This document shows, in pieces, positions 6,854-15,564 of a stretch of 64,000 bases of DNA. A program made the translations under genes and the position numbers. The notes under the pieces are model-generated. The model made no database searches. It saw only the letters and a list, made by a program, of their open reading frames with translations, and was not told where the DNA came from. The DNA is taken from NCBI RefSeq assembly GCF_025961225.1, contig NZ_JAOQNG010000001.1, positions 1,724,501 through 1,788,500 on the forward strand, in the 5' to 3' direction. Each line of letters begins with the position of its first letter. Position 1 is the first letter of the stretch. This DNA comes from Azospirillum canadense. GTDB lineage: Bacteria > Pseudomonadota > Alphaproteobacteria > Azospirillales > Azospirillaceae.

Positions 6854-7150
6854 TCAGAAACGCGGCCGATCGGTGCGGAAGTTGTCGGCGTAATTGCGCG
6901 GGCGGACACGGCGCACCGGGGCATCCTGGACGGTGTAGTCCCACCCCTTGCGCTGGGCGAAGGCAATGGCCTCCTCCTGCGTTTCGAAGCCGATCTTCAC
7001 CTGATTCAGGGTGTCGCCCGAGCTGATCCAGCCCATCAGCGGCTCCGGACGGCGCGGAGTCTCGATTTCGTATTCGAGTTGCCAACGATGCGTCTTCGCG
7101 CGCCCGGACTGCGTGGCCGCTTTGCTCGGCTGGTAGATCCGGACCTTCAT
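6854..7150 (-). CDS. NDUFS4-like respiratory complex I accessory protein
   Basis: The 98-residue protein matches the ETC complex I conserved-region family: an N-terminal VRIYQPSKAATQSGRAKTH, then W-LEYE, PEPLMGW-SSGDT, and a C-terminal FETQEEAIAFAQRKGWDYTV. In mitochondria and alphaproteobacteria the 18-kDa (NDUFS4/AQDQ) subunit sits on the peripheral arm of NADH:ubiquinone oxidoreductase. The ATG at 7150 has GGAGA about 9 nt upstream; a longer in-frame start adds 15 residues lacking family similarity. It lies between two tRNA genes on the same strand. Confidence 0.85.
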   Translation of the reverse strand: MKVRIYQPSKAATQSGRAKTHRWQLEYEIETPRRPEPLMGWISSGDTLNQVKIGFETQEEAIAFAQRKGWDYTVQDAPVRRVRPRNYADNFRTDRPRF

Positions 7151-7203
7151 GACGCGGCATCTCCTCTGATACGTGTGCGTTGCATCTTCGTTCACGTTCT
7201 TGG

Positions 7204-7277
7204 TCGGGGCGCCCGGATTCGAACCGGGGGCCTCCAGTACCCAAAACTGGCGCGCTACCAGACTGCGCTACGCCCCG
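7204..7277 (-). tRNA. tRNA-Pro (anticodon TGG)
   Basis: The minus-strand cloverleaf has acceptor CGGGGCG/CGCCCCG, D arm GCGC/GCGC, anticodon stem CCAGT/ACTGG with loop TTTGGGT, and T arm CCCGG-TTCGAAT-CCGGG. The discriminator is A, followed by an encoded CCA at 7201-7203. It is 53 bp upstream of the NDUFS4-like gene. Confidence 0.97.
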
Positions 7278-7289
7278 ACGACGCGGAGT

Positions 7290-7318
7290 GGAATACACGA
7301 ACCCCGCGAGAACAGCAA
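7290..7318 (-). promoter_or_regulatory. Promoter of tRNA-Pro
   Basis: On the minus strand TTGCTG (7318-7313) and TATTCC (7295-7290) are separated by 17 bp, placing a start about 7 nt before the mature tRNA 5' end. It may also serve the NDUFS4-like gene and tRNA-Arg. Confidence 0.45.
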
Positions 7319-7438
7319 GGAGCAGGCGCGACTATCCGACTGGGCAGCCCGTCCGTATGATGTAGCACGGCGCCGGCCATGCCGCACTGCGTCCTTCCGC
7401 CACCATCCGCCCGCAACCTATCTTTCCCGCAGACCGGA

Positions 7439-7951
7439 ATGCCCGCGCCCCGCCTCGCCCTTTTCGTGCCGAATCTGGACGACCACCCGCCCCAGCACGC
7501 CATGGTCGTTCTCGCCAACCACCTGCACGGACGGGGGATCGCGATCGATGTGGTCGCCCCGATGGGCGGCGGACCGCTTCGCACAGCGCTCCGGCGCGGA
7601 ATCGGCCAGATCGACCTTGCGAAGCGCCATACGCGCACATCCGTCCTGGCGCTGGCGCGCATCCTCGCGGAACGGCGTCCGGCGGGCCTGCTGGCGCCGG
7701 GGGGCGATGCCGGCTTGGTTGCGGTGGCGGCCGCGATGCTGTCGCACACCGGGACGCGCGTGGTGCTCATCGGCCGCGCCTCGGACGAGGATGGTGGGAT
7801 GCGCGCCCTCCTGAGCCGGTTCCTGCTCCCGCGGGCGGCGGCGAGGCTTGAGGGCTCCGGCGATTCGTACGACCTTGCCGAGCGCTGCCTGGGCGCCCTC
7901 GGGCTGCCACCGTCATTCGTGGCGCAGGGCGTCGATGGGGTTCAGCAGTGA
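7439..7951 (+). CDS. Orphan GT4-type glycosyltransferase N-terminal domain (truncated)
   Basis: The 170-residue protein resembles only the N-terminal Rossmann half of GT-B (family 4) glycosyltransferases: LFVPNLDDHPPQHAMVVLAN, GIAIDVVAPMGGGPL, ILAERRPAGLLAPGGDAGL. The C-terminal nucleotide-sugar-binding domain is absent; whole enzymes have about 350-400 residues. The usual glycine-rich GGAE motif after the first strand is degraded to DHPPQ. The last 39 bp overlap the 3' end of the convergent MacB-like gene. The start is uncertain; an in-frame ATG at 7379 adds 20 residues. It is either a decayed enzyme or a domain used alone. Confidence 0.55.
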   Translation: MPAPRLALFVPNLDDHPPQHAMVVLANHLHGRGIAIDVVAPMGGGPLRTALRRGIGQIDLAKRHTRTSVLALARILAERRPAGLLAPGGDAGLVAVAAAMLSHTGTRVVLIGRASDEDGGMRALLSRFLLPRAAARLEGSGDSYDLAERCLGALGLPPSFVAQGVDGVQQ

Positions 7952-9145
7952 GGCGCGCCGCGCCGGGTAGAGGCCGAAGAACACCCCGACGAGGCCGCTG
8001 ACCACCACCGCCAACACCACGGCGTCCATCTGGATCAGTGTCGGCCAGCCAGCGAGTTGCGCGACCACCACCGCCGTGCCGACGCCGACGACCACCCCGA
8101 TTCCCGCCCCGATGATCGACAGGGTGGTCGATTCGATCAGAAACTGCATCAGGATGTCGCGCCGCCGCGCACCCACGGCGAGGCGCAGCCCGATCTCCCG
8201 CGTGCGCTCAGTGACGCTCACCAGCATGATGTTCATGATGCCGATGCCGCCGACCAGCAGCGACACGGCCGCCACCGCGGCCAGCAGGAAGGACAGGGCG
8301 CGGGAGGAAGCGTCGCGCGTCGCCGCCACCTCCGACAGGTCACGCATCCAGAAATCGTCGTCCTGGCCGGAAACCAGCCGGTGCCGCTGGCGCAGCAACT
8401 CCCGAATCTGAACCTGCGCCTCGTTCAGGTCGGCGCCGTCACGCATCTTCACGACCATGGTGTGGACGAAGCGCGGGTTGGACTTCGCCATGCCGGGGAT
8501 GTTGCGCTTGGCCATGGACAGCGGCACGAAGATCACGTCGTCCTGGTCCTGCCCCTGCGTGTTCTGCCCCTTCTCGCCCAGCACCCCGATGACGGTCATC
8601 GGCGTGGAGGAGACGCGCACCTGCTCGCCCACCGGATCGCCGCCGCCGAACAAGTTGGTGACCACCGTCCGGCCCAGCAGGACCACCTTGTTGGCCTGCG
8701 TCACGTCCTCGTCGGTGATCGCGCGGCCCTGCACGACCGGCCATTCCCGTGCGTCCAGATAGTCGGGCGTGATGCCGAACAGCACGGTGCCCCAGTTCTG
8801 GCCGGCGGCCACGATCTGCAACCCCCAGCGCACCGACGGGGCGGCGATCAGCGCGCCCGGAATCTCGGCCACCACCGCCGCCGCGTCGTCCGCCGTCAGG
8901 GAGGAGGCGGTTCCCGCCCCCAGCTTCACCCCGCCGCGCACGACGCTCCCCTGCCCCACCATCAGCAGGTTGGTGCCCAGGCTGGCGATCTGCCGCAGCA
9001 CCTGGTCGCGTGCGCCCGCCCCGACGGCGACCATGGCGATCACCGCCGCCACGCCGATGACGATGCCCAGCATGGTGAGCGCGCTGCGCAGTGGATTGGC
9101 GCGCAGCGCATCGAGCGCGGTGCGGATCGAATCGAGCGGGTTCAC
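7913..9145 (-). CDS. MacB-like ABC transporter permease (FtsX family)
   Basis: The 410-residue inner-membrane protein has the MacB permease layout: an N-terminal helix ([20 protein letters not shown]), a large periplasmic MacB-PCD domain (about 45-240), and three C-terminal FtsX helices ([40 protein letters not shown]). In E. coli MacB ATPase and permease are fused; here the ATPase is the upstream gene, overlapping by 4 bp. With the adaptor it should form an efflux or secretion complex spanning the periplasm; the substrate cannot be told. No outer-membrane channel gene is next to it. Confidence 0.9.
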   Translation of the reverse strand: MNPLDSIRTALDALRANPLRSALTMLGIVIGVAAVIAMVAVGAGARDQVLRQIASLGTNLLMVGQGSVVRGGVKLGAGTASSLTADDAAAVVAEIPGALIAAPSVRWGLQIVAAGQNWGTVLFGITPDYLDAREWPVVQGRAITDEDVTQANKVVLLGRTVVTNLFGGGDPVGEQVRVSSTPMTVIGVLGEKGQNTQGQDQDDVIFVPLSMAKRNIPGMAKSNPRFVHTMVVKMRDGADLNEAQVQIRELLRQRHRLVSGQDDDFWMRDLSEVAATRDASSRALSFLLAAVAAVSLLVGGIGIMNIMLVSVTERTREIGLRLAVGARRRDILMQFLIESTTLSIIGAGIGVVVGVGTAVVVAQLAGWPTLIQMDAVVLAVVVSGLVGVFFGLYPARRASLLNPIDALRHE

Positions 9146-9840
9146 GCCGCGACCTCCTCCGGAACCTGCCGGCGGTCGTCCACCAGACGCCCGTCGCGGA
9201 AGGTCAGCACGCGGCCGGCGAAGCGCGCCACGTCGGGCTCGTGCGTCACCAGGACGATGGTGAGGCCACTGCGGTTCAGCCGCTGGAACAGTGCCATGAT
9301 CTCCAAACTGGTGGCGGTGTCCAGCGCCCCCGTCGGTTCGTCGGCCAGGAGGAGGACGGGATCGTTGACCAGCGCCCGCGCGATGGCGACGCGCTGCTGC
9401 TGCCCGCCGGACAGCTGGGTCGGCCGGTGGTGCCCGCGCGCCTCCAGCCCCACCGCGGCCAGCGCGGTGCTGGCCCGCGCGTGGCGCATCGCCCGGTCCA
9501 CCCCGGCGTAGACCATCGGCAACTCGACGTTGGCCTGGGCCGACTGGCGGGGCAGCAGGTTGAAGGACTGGAAGACGAAGCCGATCTTGCGGTTCCGCAC
9601 CGCGGCCAGCGCGTCCGCGGCCAAGCCGCCGACCTCCTGCCCGTCGAGCCGGTAGCGGCCGCCGTCCGGCCGGTCCAGGCAGCCGAGCAGGTTCATGAAG
9701 GTGGACTTGCCCGACCCGGACGGCCCCATGACGGCCACGAACTCGCCCCGCCGCACCTCGGCGGACACGCCGTCCAGCGCCCGCACGGTGTGCGGCCCCA
9801 TGGCGTAGGCGCGCACGAGGTTTTCGACGGCGATCAGCAC
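9142..9840 (-). CDS. MacB/LolD-type ABC transporter ATP-binding protein
   Basis: The 232-residue ATPase has Walker A ([10 protein letters not shown]), Q-loop ([16 protein letters not shown]), signature [15 protein letters not shown] and Walker B ([12 protein letters not shown]), with a terminal H-loop ([13 protein letters not shown]). It belongs to the MacB/LolD clade that powers FtsX-type permeases. Its stop overlaps the permease start by 4 bp. The reading frame is open far upstream; I chose the GTG at 9840 ([12 protein letters not shown]) because family members begin there. A TTG at 9873, overlapping the adaptor gene, is the alternative. Confidence 0.88.
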   Translation of the reverse strand: MLIAVENLVRAYAMGPHTVRALDGVSAEVRRGEFVAVMGPSGSGKSTFMNLLGCLDRPDGGRYRLDGQEVGGLAADALAAVRNRKIGFVFQSFNLLPRQSAQANVELPMVYAGVDRAMRHARASTALAAVGLEARGHHRPTQLSGGQQQRVAIARALVNDPVLLLADEPTGALDTATSLEIMALFQRLNRSGLTIVLVTHEPDVARFAGRVLTFRDGRLVDDRRQVPEEVAA

Positions 9841-9862
9841 CGGCGGGGTCTCAGAAGGGGCA

Positions 9863-11503
9863 TCAGAATCCAAGGCGCGGCCCCCGGCGGCTGTCGGTCC
9901 CGCCGGGCAGGATACCGACGATGACCTCTTGCCCCGCCGTAAGGCCGCCGGACACGACCTCCGTGAAGCTGCCGTCGCTGATGCCGAGCCGGATGGGAAC
10001 GCCCACCGGCGCGCCCCCGGCGCCGGGCACCCAGACCGTCCGCGCGGCCTCCGCGCCGGAGCGGCTGGCCAGGACCGTCTCGAATCGGGCGCGCTGGTCG
10101 GGACCGAGCGCTGCGGCGACGCGCTCCTCCGCGCGGGCGCGGATGTCGCGGGCCTCCGCGCGACGGCGTTCCGGGTCGCCGGCTTCGGCGCCCAGGGCCT
10201 CGAAACGGTCGCGGGCGTCGGCGACAATGGCGTCCAGCTCCTTCCGCTTGGCCTCGCCGAGGGAAAGCTCGTCGGACAGCGCCTTCACCAGGGCCGCCAG
10301 CGCCTGGGCGCCGCGCCCGCCGTTCGGGCCGCCGAGCGTCGGCGTCGGGGCCAGCGCGTCGGCCGTCGCCTCCACGCCCGGCGGACGAAAGCGCAGGGCG
10401 GCGTTGGGCAGCTTCACCACCCGTTCCCGCTCGTTGACCGTGATGCTGAGGTTGGCGGTCATGCCGGGCAGAAGCCGCAGGCCCGGATTCTCCACCGTAA
10501 TGACGGCGATGTAGGTGACGACGTTCTGGTCCTGGTTCGGCGCGAGCCGGACCTGGGAGACGGTACCGCCGAACACCTCGCCGGGGAAGGCGGTGACGGT
10601 GAAGCGCACCGGCAGCCCCTCGCGCACGCGACCGATGTCGGCCTCGTTGATGTTCGCCAACACCTCCATCTGGCGCAGGTCCTGCGCGATTGTAAAGAGG
10701 GTGGGCGCGGACAGGCTGGCCGCCACGGTCTGGCCGATGTTGATGGCGCGGTTCACCACCACCCCGTCGATGGGCGAGCGGATCACCGACCGCTTCACGT
10801 CCACCTCGATGAGCTGGAGCGCAGCCTCCCGCTGGGCGATTTGGGCGCGCGCCACCTGGACCTGCGCGTTGGCCACCTCCAGGGACGCCTCGGCCGACGC
10901 CAGCCCGGCCTCCGCCTGCTGCTTCTGCGCGGTGCTGGACGCCAGCTGCGCGCGGGCGCTGCGCGCCGCCGTCTCGGCCTTCTCCAGGTCTGAGGTGGAG
11001 ACGACCCCGCGCCCGCGCAGCTCCTGCCGGCGGCCGAGGTCGCGCTCCGCGTCCTTGAGGGCGAGGTCGGAGCGCAGGATCTGCGCTGCCACGTTGGCGA
11101 CGTTGGCGCGGGCGTTCGCGACCTCGGCCCGCGCCCGGTCAAGCTGCGCCACCTGCTGGTTCAGCGTCGCCTTCGCGGCCTCCAGGTCGGCGCGGGCCTG
11201 GGCGAGCCGGGCGTCGAGCTGGTCGCCGTTCAGCCGGGCGAGCACCTGCCCTTCCCGCACTTGGCTGTTGAAGTCCGCGTACAACTCCGCGATTTGGCCG
11301 GACAGCTGGGAGCTCACCTCCACCGTCACCAGCGCGCTGAGGGCGCCGGTCGCGGTGATGCTGCTGACGAGCGGCCCTTCCTCCACCCGCGCGGTGCGGT
11401 AGGCCGGCGCAGGCTCCGCCTGGGCCAGCACGAAATAGGCGGACAGGCCCCCCGTGCCCAGCAGGACGACCGCCACCATGGTGAGGAAACGCCGCGTCAT
11501 CAC
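9863..11503 (-). CDS. MacA-like periplasmic adaptor with an extra helical insert
   Basis: The 546-residue membrane-fusion protein is longer than typical MacA (about 370-390). The N-terminal membrane anchor (1-27) is followed by a first lipoyl half ([20 protein letters not shown]), a long coiled-coil hairpin (about 75-205), the second lipoyl half ([18 protein letters not shown]), and a beta-barrel domain. Between about 375 and 480 lies an insert rich in charged helices, including [12 protein letters not shown], which resembles LTxxQ-type Spy/CpxP segments. It is the first gene of the exporter operon and bridges the permease to an outer-membrane channel. Confidence 0.87.
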   Translation of the reverse strand: MMTRRFLTMVAVVLLGTGGLSAYFVLAQAEPAPAYRTARVEEGPLVSSITATGALSALVTVEVSSQLSGQIAELYADFNSQVREGQVLARLNGDQLDARLAQARADLEAAKATLNQQVAQLDRARAEVANARANVANVAAQILRSDLALKDAERDLGRRQELRGRGVVSTSDLEKAETAARSARAQLASSTAQKQQAEAGLASAEASLEVANAQVQVARAQIAQREAALQLIEVDVKRSVIRSPIDGVVVNRAINIGQTVAASLSAPTLFTIAQDLRQMEVLANINEADIGRVREGLPVRFTVTAFPGEVFGGTVSQVRLAPNQDQNVVTYIAVITVENPGLRLLPGMTANLSITVNERERVVKLPNAALRFRPPGVEATADALAPTPTLGGPNGGRGAQALAALVKALSDELSLGEAKRKELDAIVADARDRFEALGAEAGDPERRRAEARDIRARAEERVAAALGPDQRARFETVLASRSGAEAARTVWVPGAGGAPVGVPIRLGISDGSFTEVVSGGLTAGQEVIVGILPGGTDSRRGPRLGF

Positions 11504-11601
11504 CCTCCCCCGTGGATGCCCAGGTCCCCGGCATTCCGGAAACCACTGTGGGCATTTCCCGCGGCGAAGTCACGCGGTCCGCAGGGGGCCTCGCGGAGGG
11601 T

Positions 11602-12087
11602 TTACTTCGCGGTGCCGAAGGCCTTGTAAAGCACGCGGTCGCCGGCGTGGATGCCCAGGCGCGCGCTCATGCCGCCGTTGATCTCCAGGATGCCCTTCAC
11701 CGGCCCGGCGGAGTTGACCGCGTCGAGCGACTGCGGCACTGCGTTCTGGTGGATGTTGACCACCTTCCCGTCGGCGCCGATGAAGATCATGTCCAGCGGG
11801 ATCAGCGTGTTCTTCATCCAGAAGCTGGCCGGCTGCGGCCGGTCGTAGAGGAACAGCATGCCGGCATCGGGGGCGAGCTTTTCCCGGAACATCAGCCCCT
11901 GCATCTGCTGCATGGGCGTTTCCGCCAGCTCGATGTCGAAGCGGTAGTGCCCGCCGGCCGCGGTTTCGATGACCAGGGACGAGCGCGCAAAGGTCTCCAG
12001 CGCCGCCGCTGGAAGGGCCGTCAGGAGAATCGCCACGCCGAAGAAAAGGCCCCGCAGGACTCGTCCGATCCCCATCCCTGCAATCAT
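11602..12087 (-). CDS. Exported DUF192 protein
   Basis: The 161-residue protein has an N-terminal hydrophobic signal (RGLFFGVAILLTALPAAALE). A DUF192 domain follows with the hallmark residues ETPMQQMQGLMFREKL, DAGMLFLYDRPQPASFWMKN, TLIPLDMIFI, and C-terminal VKGILEINGG. The family is widespread in bacteria, folds as a small beta barrel, and has no firm biochemical role. The ATG at 12087 gives MIAGMGIGRVL; the frame stays open upstream, so this is chosen by signal-peptide position. It is probably exported to the periplasm. It lies 70 bp from the coiled-coil pair, on the same strand. Confidence 0.85.
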   Translation of the reverse strand: MIAGMGIGRVLRGLFFGVAILLTALPAAALETFARSSLVIETAAGGHYRFDIELAETPMQQMQGLMFREKLAPDAGMLFLYDRPQPASFWMKNTLIPLDMIFIGADGKVVNIHQNAVPQSLDAVNSAGPVKGILEINGGMSARLGIHAGDRVLYKAFGTAK

Positions 12088-12157
12088 CGCACCCAACCCG
12101 AGTTGAATCCTTGTGGATCGGGACGATGCCGCCGCGCCGGCCGCCTGTCCAGTGCCG

Positions 12158-12712
12158 TCACGCGGCGGGCCGGTCGGCGGCCGATGCATAGAGATTTTCC
12201 TTCACAGCCGTCACCGACCGGATCTGGTAGCCGGGCCTGGCGCTGAACCGGCGCGCCGTGCGTTCCGAGGCCTCCCGCTCGGACTCGGCCCAGACCAGAT
12301 ACTCGCGCCCGCGTGCCCAGTCGACCGCCAGCGGGTGCATGGCGTCGATTTCCCCAATCTGCGTGTTCACCACGGTGACCAGCCATTCCTTGTCGCTCGG
12401 GTTGCGGCGGTCGGTGAGGATCAGCATCTGCGGGCGGCGCCTGGCTTTGGCCTCGGCGAGGCGGCACTGGATGTCCGACTGCTTCTTCCGCGCCTCGACC
12501 GTCTCGGCGAGGATCGACTCGATCTCCTTGGTCAGGGCCTCTTCCTCGCGCTGGAGGCGCGTCAGCGTCGCCTCCAGCTTGCCGGTGGTGTCGCGGGCGG
12601 CACGAACGCGCGAGCGGGACTGGGCCATGCTGCCCTCCATCATCAGCAGCACGTTGCCGAGCCATGCGCCGATGGCGATGATCGCCAGGATGATCAGGAA
12701 GTTGATCATCAT
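12158..12712 (-). CDS. Membrane-anchored coiled-coil protein, member B of a paralogous pair
   Basis: The 184-residue protein has one N-terminal transmembrane helix (about 3-25, FLIILAIIAIGAWLGNVLLM). A long charged heptad region follows (about 30-95, KLEATLTRLQREEEALTKEI), then a globular C-terminal part with QMLILTD, EWLVTVVN and YLVWAESEREASERTARRF. Architecture and C-terminal pattern repeat those of the upstream gene, so the two look like diverged tandem duplicates. The start overlaps the upstream stop by 4 bp (ATGA), which implies coupled translation. I do not recognise a known family; a membrane-tethered scaffold is plausible but unproven. Confidence 0.75.
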   Translation of the reverse strand: MMINFLIILAIIAIGAWLGNVLLMMEGSMAQSRSRVRAARDTTGKLEATLTRLQREEEALTKEIESILAETVEARKKQSDIQCRLAEAKARRRPQMLILTDRRNPSDKEWLVTVVNTQIGEIDAMHPLAVDWARGREYLVWAESEREASERTARRFSARPGYQIRSVTAVKENLYASAADRPAA

Positions 12713-13284
12713 GTCGCGGTGGCCTTCGCCCTGGGCGCGCCGGCCTTGCGCGGCACCGGCGACCGCGGAAAGGTGGTCGTGAAACCCATCTTGAAGGGAA
12801 AGGCGACCTCCACCAGCTGCTTCGCCTCGTCCATGTTGGACGCCCAGACCTCCGCGACGTTGGCGCAGCGCCAGATCGGGTTGACCTGCGCGCGCTCCCC
12901 GGCGGCGCGGGCGGCCGACGACGCTTTCTCCTGCGCGATGGTGACCAGGAACTTGGTCAGGCCCGCCTGGGGATCGCCGACCTCGTGCACGAACAACGGC
13001 GGCTGCTCGGCGATTTCGGCGATGGCGCGCTCCATCTTGCGGTTGTCGGTGTCGACCCGGTGCTTGTCCGAGGCGACCTGGTTGCGGCGCTGGACCATGA
13101 CGTTCACCCGGTCCTGGACGTCATGGGCCTGCGCATGAAGCACGTAGATGCGGTTTTCCAGCTTTTCCAGGCCTGCGCTGCGCAGGAGGAAGCCGGGCAG
13201 GAAGTCCTTCATCATCATGGCCACGGGAACGGCGACCAGCATCATCACGGCAATGGCGACAAGGAGCAAAGTGGTGTTCGACAT
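12709..13284 (-). CDS. Membrane-anchored coiled-coil protein, member A of a paralogous pair
   Basis: The 191-residue protein has an N-terminal transmembrane helix (about 5-25, LLLVAIAVMMLVAVPVAMMM). A coiled-coil-like stretch follows (about 40-95, with DVQDRVNVMVQRRNQVASDK). The C-terminal domain contains PLFVHEV, FLVTIAQEKA, IWRCANVAEVWASNMDEAKQ and a basic, proline-rich tail. FLVTI, the W/A-rich block and the following DEAK helix line up with WLVTV, YLVWAES and the EREA helix of the downstream gene. The function is unknown. It is the first gene of this two-gene unit, 143 bp from the deacetylase gene upstream. Confidence 0.75.
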   Translation of the reverse strand: MSNTTLLLVAIAVMMLVAVPVAMMMKDFLPGFLLRSAGLEKLENRIYVLHAQAHDVQDRVNVMVQRRNQVASDKHRVDTDNRKMERAIAEIAEQPPLFVHEVGDPQAGLTKFLVTIAQEKASSAARAAGERAQVNPIWRCANVAEVWASNMDEAKQLVEVAFPFKMGFTTTFPRSPVPRKAGAPRAKATAT

Positions 13285-13343
13285 CGTCCTGCCCCTCCTT
13301 CCTTTTGCCGATGGTCATACCGCTGCTTCGCCGTTCCTTCGGC

Positions 13344-13380
13344 AAGGCGAATCGGAGTCGAAGAGTCACCGATTCGCCTT
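13344..13380. repeat. Hairpin between deacetylase and coiled-coil genes
   Basis: A perfect 12-bp inverted repeat AAGGCGAATCGG / CCGATTCGCCTT with a 13-nt loop lies 48 bp after the deacetylase stop on the minus strand. No T-run follows, so it is either a Rho-independent-like 3' stabiliser or an operator. Confidence 0.5.
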
Positions 13381-13427
13381 GAAAGGTCAACGCGCCGTCG
13401 CCGCGCCGACGGGCGGCCAAACGGCAA

Positions 13428-14567
13428 TCACCCCATGGGCATAGCTCCTTCCATGACCGCAGCGACAACGCGCCGCACGGCGTCGCGGACGGGTCCCGGC
13501 CGGGGTGCATCCGCCAGTGTGTTGAACCAGTGCTCCGGCGGGTTCCGCCCGGCGGCACGGTGCCATGTCAGGCCGCGCAGGACGCGCTCCGCGTCCGGGG
13601 TCGGCGGCACGGCGGGATCGATTCCGTTCAGCACGGCCCACACCCCGGCCCAGCAGCGCCCGACGGACCACGGGTTGTACCCGCCGCCACCGACCACGAG
13701 CATCTTCGGGGCGAGCCCCATCAGGTCCCGCACGGCGCTCCACAGCGCAGTGTTGGACAGCTCCAGCCGGCTGAGCGGGTCGTCGGCCAGCGCGTCGGAG
13801 CCCGTCTGCACCACCACCACCTGCGGCCGGAAGGAGCGGCCGAGCGGCAGGACGGCGTTTACCATCAGGTAGGCCAATTCCGTGTCGTTGAAGCCCGGCG
13901 GGACCGGCAGGTTCCGCGCCATGCCGCCGCCCCGGTCCTCCGCCTTGCCCGTGTAGGGCCAGCGCCCGTCCTCGTGCACCGACAGCGTCAGCACACGGTC
14001 ATCATGGGTGAAGGCGTACTCGACCCCGTCGCCGTGGTGGGCGTCCAGGTCCACGTAGTAGACGCGCTCCACCCCGGCGTCGAGCAGCGCCAGGATGCCC
14101 AGCACCGGCGCATTGAGGTAGCAGAAGCCGCTCGCCCGGGCCGGGTGCGCGTGGTGCGTGCCGCTGGCGGGGCTATAGACGATGCCGGCCTCGGTCTCCA
14201 CCAGCAGCCTGGCGGCGAGGATCGCAGCGCCGGTGCTGATGGCCGGGCGCCGGTACATTTCCGGGAAGACCGGGTTCTCCAGCCGGCCGAGGTTGTAGCG
14301 CTCCCCGGTCTCCGCATCGACACGCTGGACCGCCTCGGCGCGGTGGAGGGCGGCGATGTAGTCGGGCGTGTGGAAGCGGGCCAGCTGGTCGGGCGTCGCT
14401 TGCGGGCTGTCGCGGTAGACCGGGTCCGGCAGCCAGCCCATGGCGCGGCTGAGGTCGATGGTGGTCGAGACCCGCGGGATCGCCAGCGGGTGCTTCGGGC
14501 CGTAGCTGGAGCCCCGGTAAATCTCGCTGCCGAGGAAAAGCGGGGGCGTGGACGTCGGTGTGGTCAT
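13428..14567 (-). CDS. AcuC-type histone-deacetylase-family amidohydrolase
   Basis: The 379-residue enzyme is of the class I HDAC-like arginase/deacetylase fold. The paired catalytic histidines are H138-H139 (SGTHHAHP), the zinc ligands lie in YVDLDAHHGDG (D175, H177), the third ligand is in QTGSDALADDPLSRL, and the glycine-rich loop is VVGGGGYNPWSV. AcuC homologues deacetylate proteins such as acetyl-CoA synthetase, but bacterial members can also act on acetylpolyamines; the substrate is not decided by sequence. All expected catalytic residues are present. It is divergent from the DUF1194 gene (101 bp between starts). Confidence 0.92.
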   Translation of the reverse strand: MTTPTSTPPLFLGSEIYRGSSYGPKHPLAIPRVSTTIDLSRAMGWLPDPVYRDSPQATPDQLARFHTPDYIAALHRAEAVQRVDAETGERYNLGRLENPVFPEMYRRPAISTGAAILAARLLVETEAGIVYSPASGTHHAHPARASGFCYLNAPVLGILALLDAGVERVYYVDLDAHHGDGVEYAFTHDDRVLTLSVHEDGRWPYTGKAEDRGGGMARNLPVPPGFNDTELAYLMVNAVLPLGRSFRPQVVVVQTGSDALADDPLSRLELSNTALWSAVRDLMGLAPKMLVVGGGGYNPWSVGRCWAGVWAVLNGIDPAVPPTPDAERVLRGLTWHRAAGRNPPEHWFNTLADAPRPGPVRDAVRRVVAAVMEGAMPMG

Positions 14568-14668
14568 GGGGTGTTGAGGTGGCGTGACCCGGGCTTTTCG
14601 TCAACGCTCCCTTGCCCCACCCCCGTTCCGCCCTTCTTTCATCAAGGGACGCCGGGGAGGGTCGCGCA

Positions 14669-15427
14669 ATGACGGGTTACGGCCGGATCGCGGGCTTGGT
14701 GCTTCTGCTGATGCTGCTGGCGGCAGGGCTGGCGGCGGCCCCCGCCCGCGCGGACGAGCCGGTCGACCTGGAACTCGTGCTGGCCGTCGACGTGTCCGGC
14801 AGCGTCGATCCGGAAGAGGCGCGGCTTCAGCGCGACGGCTATGTCGGCGCGCTGACCAACGCCAAGGTGCAGGCGGCGATCCACGGCGGGCCGTACGGGC
14901 GCATCGCGGTCGTCTATGTCGAGTGGGCCGGCGACAGCTTCCAGCGGATCGTCGTTCCCTGGACTCTGCTGAGCGACCCGACGAGCATCGAAGCCTTCGC
15001 GTCCTCCGTCGCCGAATCGCCGATCGCGTCGGCGCAATGGACCTCCATCAGCGGCGCCATCGACTTCTGCGCCCGACTGTTCGAGGACAACGGCTTTGAG
15101 GGCACCCGGCGGGTGATCGACGTGTCCGGCGACGGGGTGAACAACCGCGGCCGCCCGGTGGAGTGGGCGCGGGACCAAGCCGTGGCCGCCGGGATCACCA
15201 TCAACGGCCTGCCCATTCTGAACGACCGCCCGAACCCCTGGGGCGGGTCGCCGACGCTGGACCTCGACGGCTACTACCGCGACCACGTGATTGGCGGGCC
15301 GGGCGCCTTCCTGATTCCCGCCGTCAACTTCGAAGCCTTCGCCGACGCTATCCTTGCCAAGCTGCTGCTGGAGGTGTCCGGGCGCACGCCGGACGCTTGG
15401 CCGGGAACCGATCTTGCCGCCCGCTGA
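14669..15427 (+). CDS. Secreted DUF1194 protein (von Willebrand A-like)
   Basis: The 252-residue protein has a signal peptide (about 1-26, LVLLLMLLAAGLAAAPARA) followed by a VWA-like domain. The MIDAS-type motif is visible as LVLAVDVSGSVD near residues 33-44, with later VIDVSGDGVNN and a C-terminal block DHVIGGPGAFLIPA. DUF1194 proteins are common in alphaproteobacteria and have no assigned role; metal-dependent binding of a periplasmic partner is inferred from the fold. The ATG at 14669 has GGGAGGG about 7 nt upstream and places the signal sequence correctly. Confidence 0.87.
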   Translation: MTGYGRIAGLVLLLMLLAAGLAAAPARADEPVDLELVLAVDVSGSVDPEEARLQRDGYVGALTNAKVQAAIHGGPYGRIAVVYVEWAGDSFQRIVVPWTLLSDPTSIEAFASSVAESPIASAQWTSISGAIDFCARLFEDNGFEGTRRVIDVSGDGVNNRGRPVEWARDQAVAAGITINGLPILNDRPNPWGGSPTLDLDGYYRDHVIGGPGAFLIPAVNFEAFADAILAKLLLEVSGRTPDAWPGTDLAAR

Positions 15428-15468
15428 GCCTTGCCCGGCGGTCACCAACTTGTCATAGTCGCGGTCCT

Positions 15469-15560
15469 TCACTGGGGGGAGCCGATGGTCGGCTGAGAGG
15501 TCCCGAAACGGGACGACCCCTGGAACCTGATCCGGATCATGCCGGCGAAGGGATCAGTGA
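15469..15560 (+). promoter_or_regulatory. TPP riboswitch (THI element)
   Basis: The classic aptamer core is present: GGCTGAGAGGT, then GACCCCTGGAACCTGATCC, then GGATCATGCCGGCGAAGGGA, closed by P1 TCACTG (15469-15474) with CAGTGA (15555-15560). The ATG of thiZ begins 4 nt after P1 and the only Shine-Dalgarno-like AAGGGA (15548-15553) lies inside the aptamer. Ligand binding should hide it, so control is probably translational. No terminator hairpin with T-run separates it from the gene. Confidence 0.96.
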
Positions 15561-15564
15561 GCCG

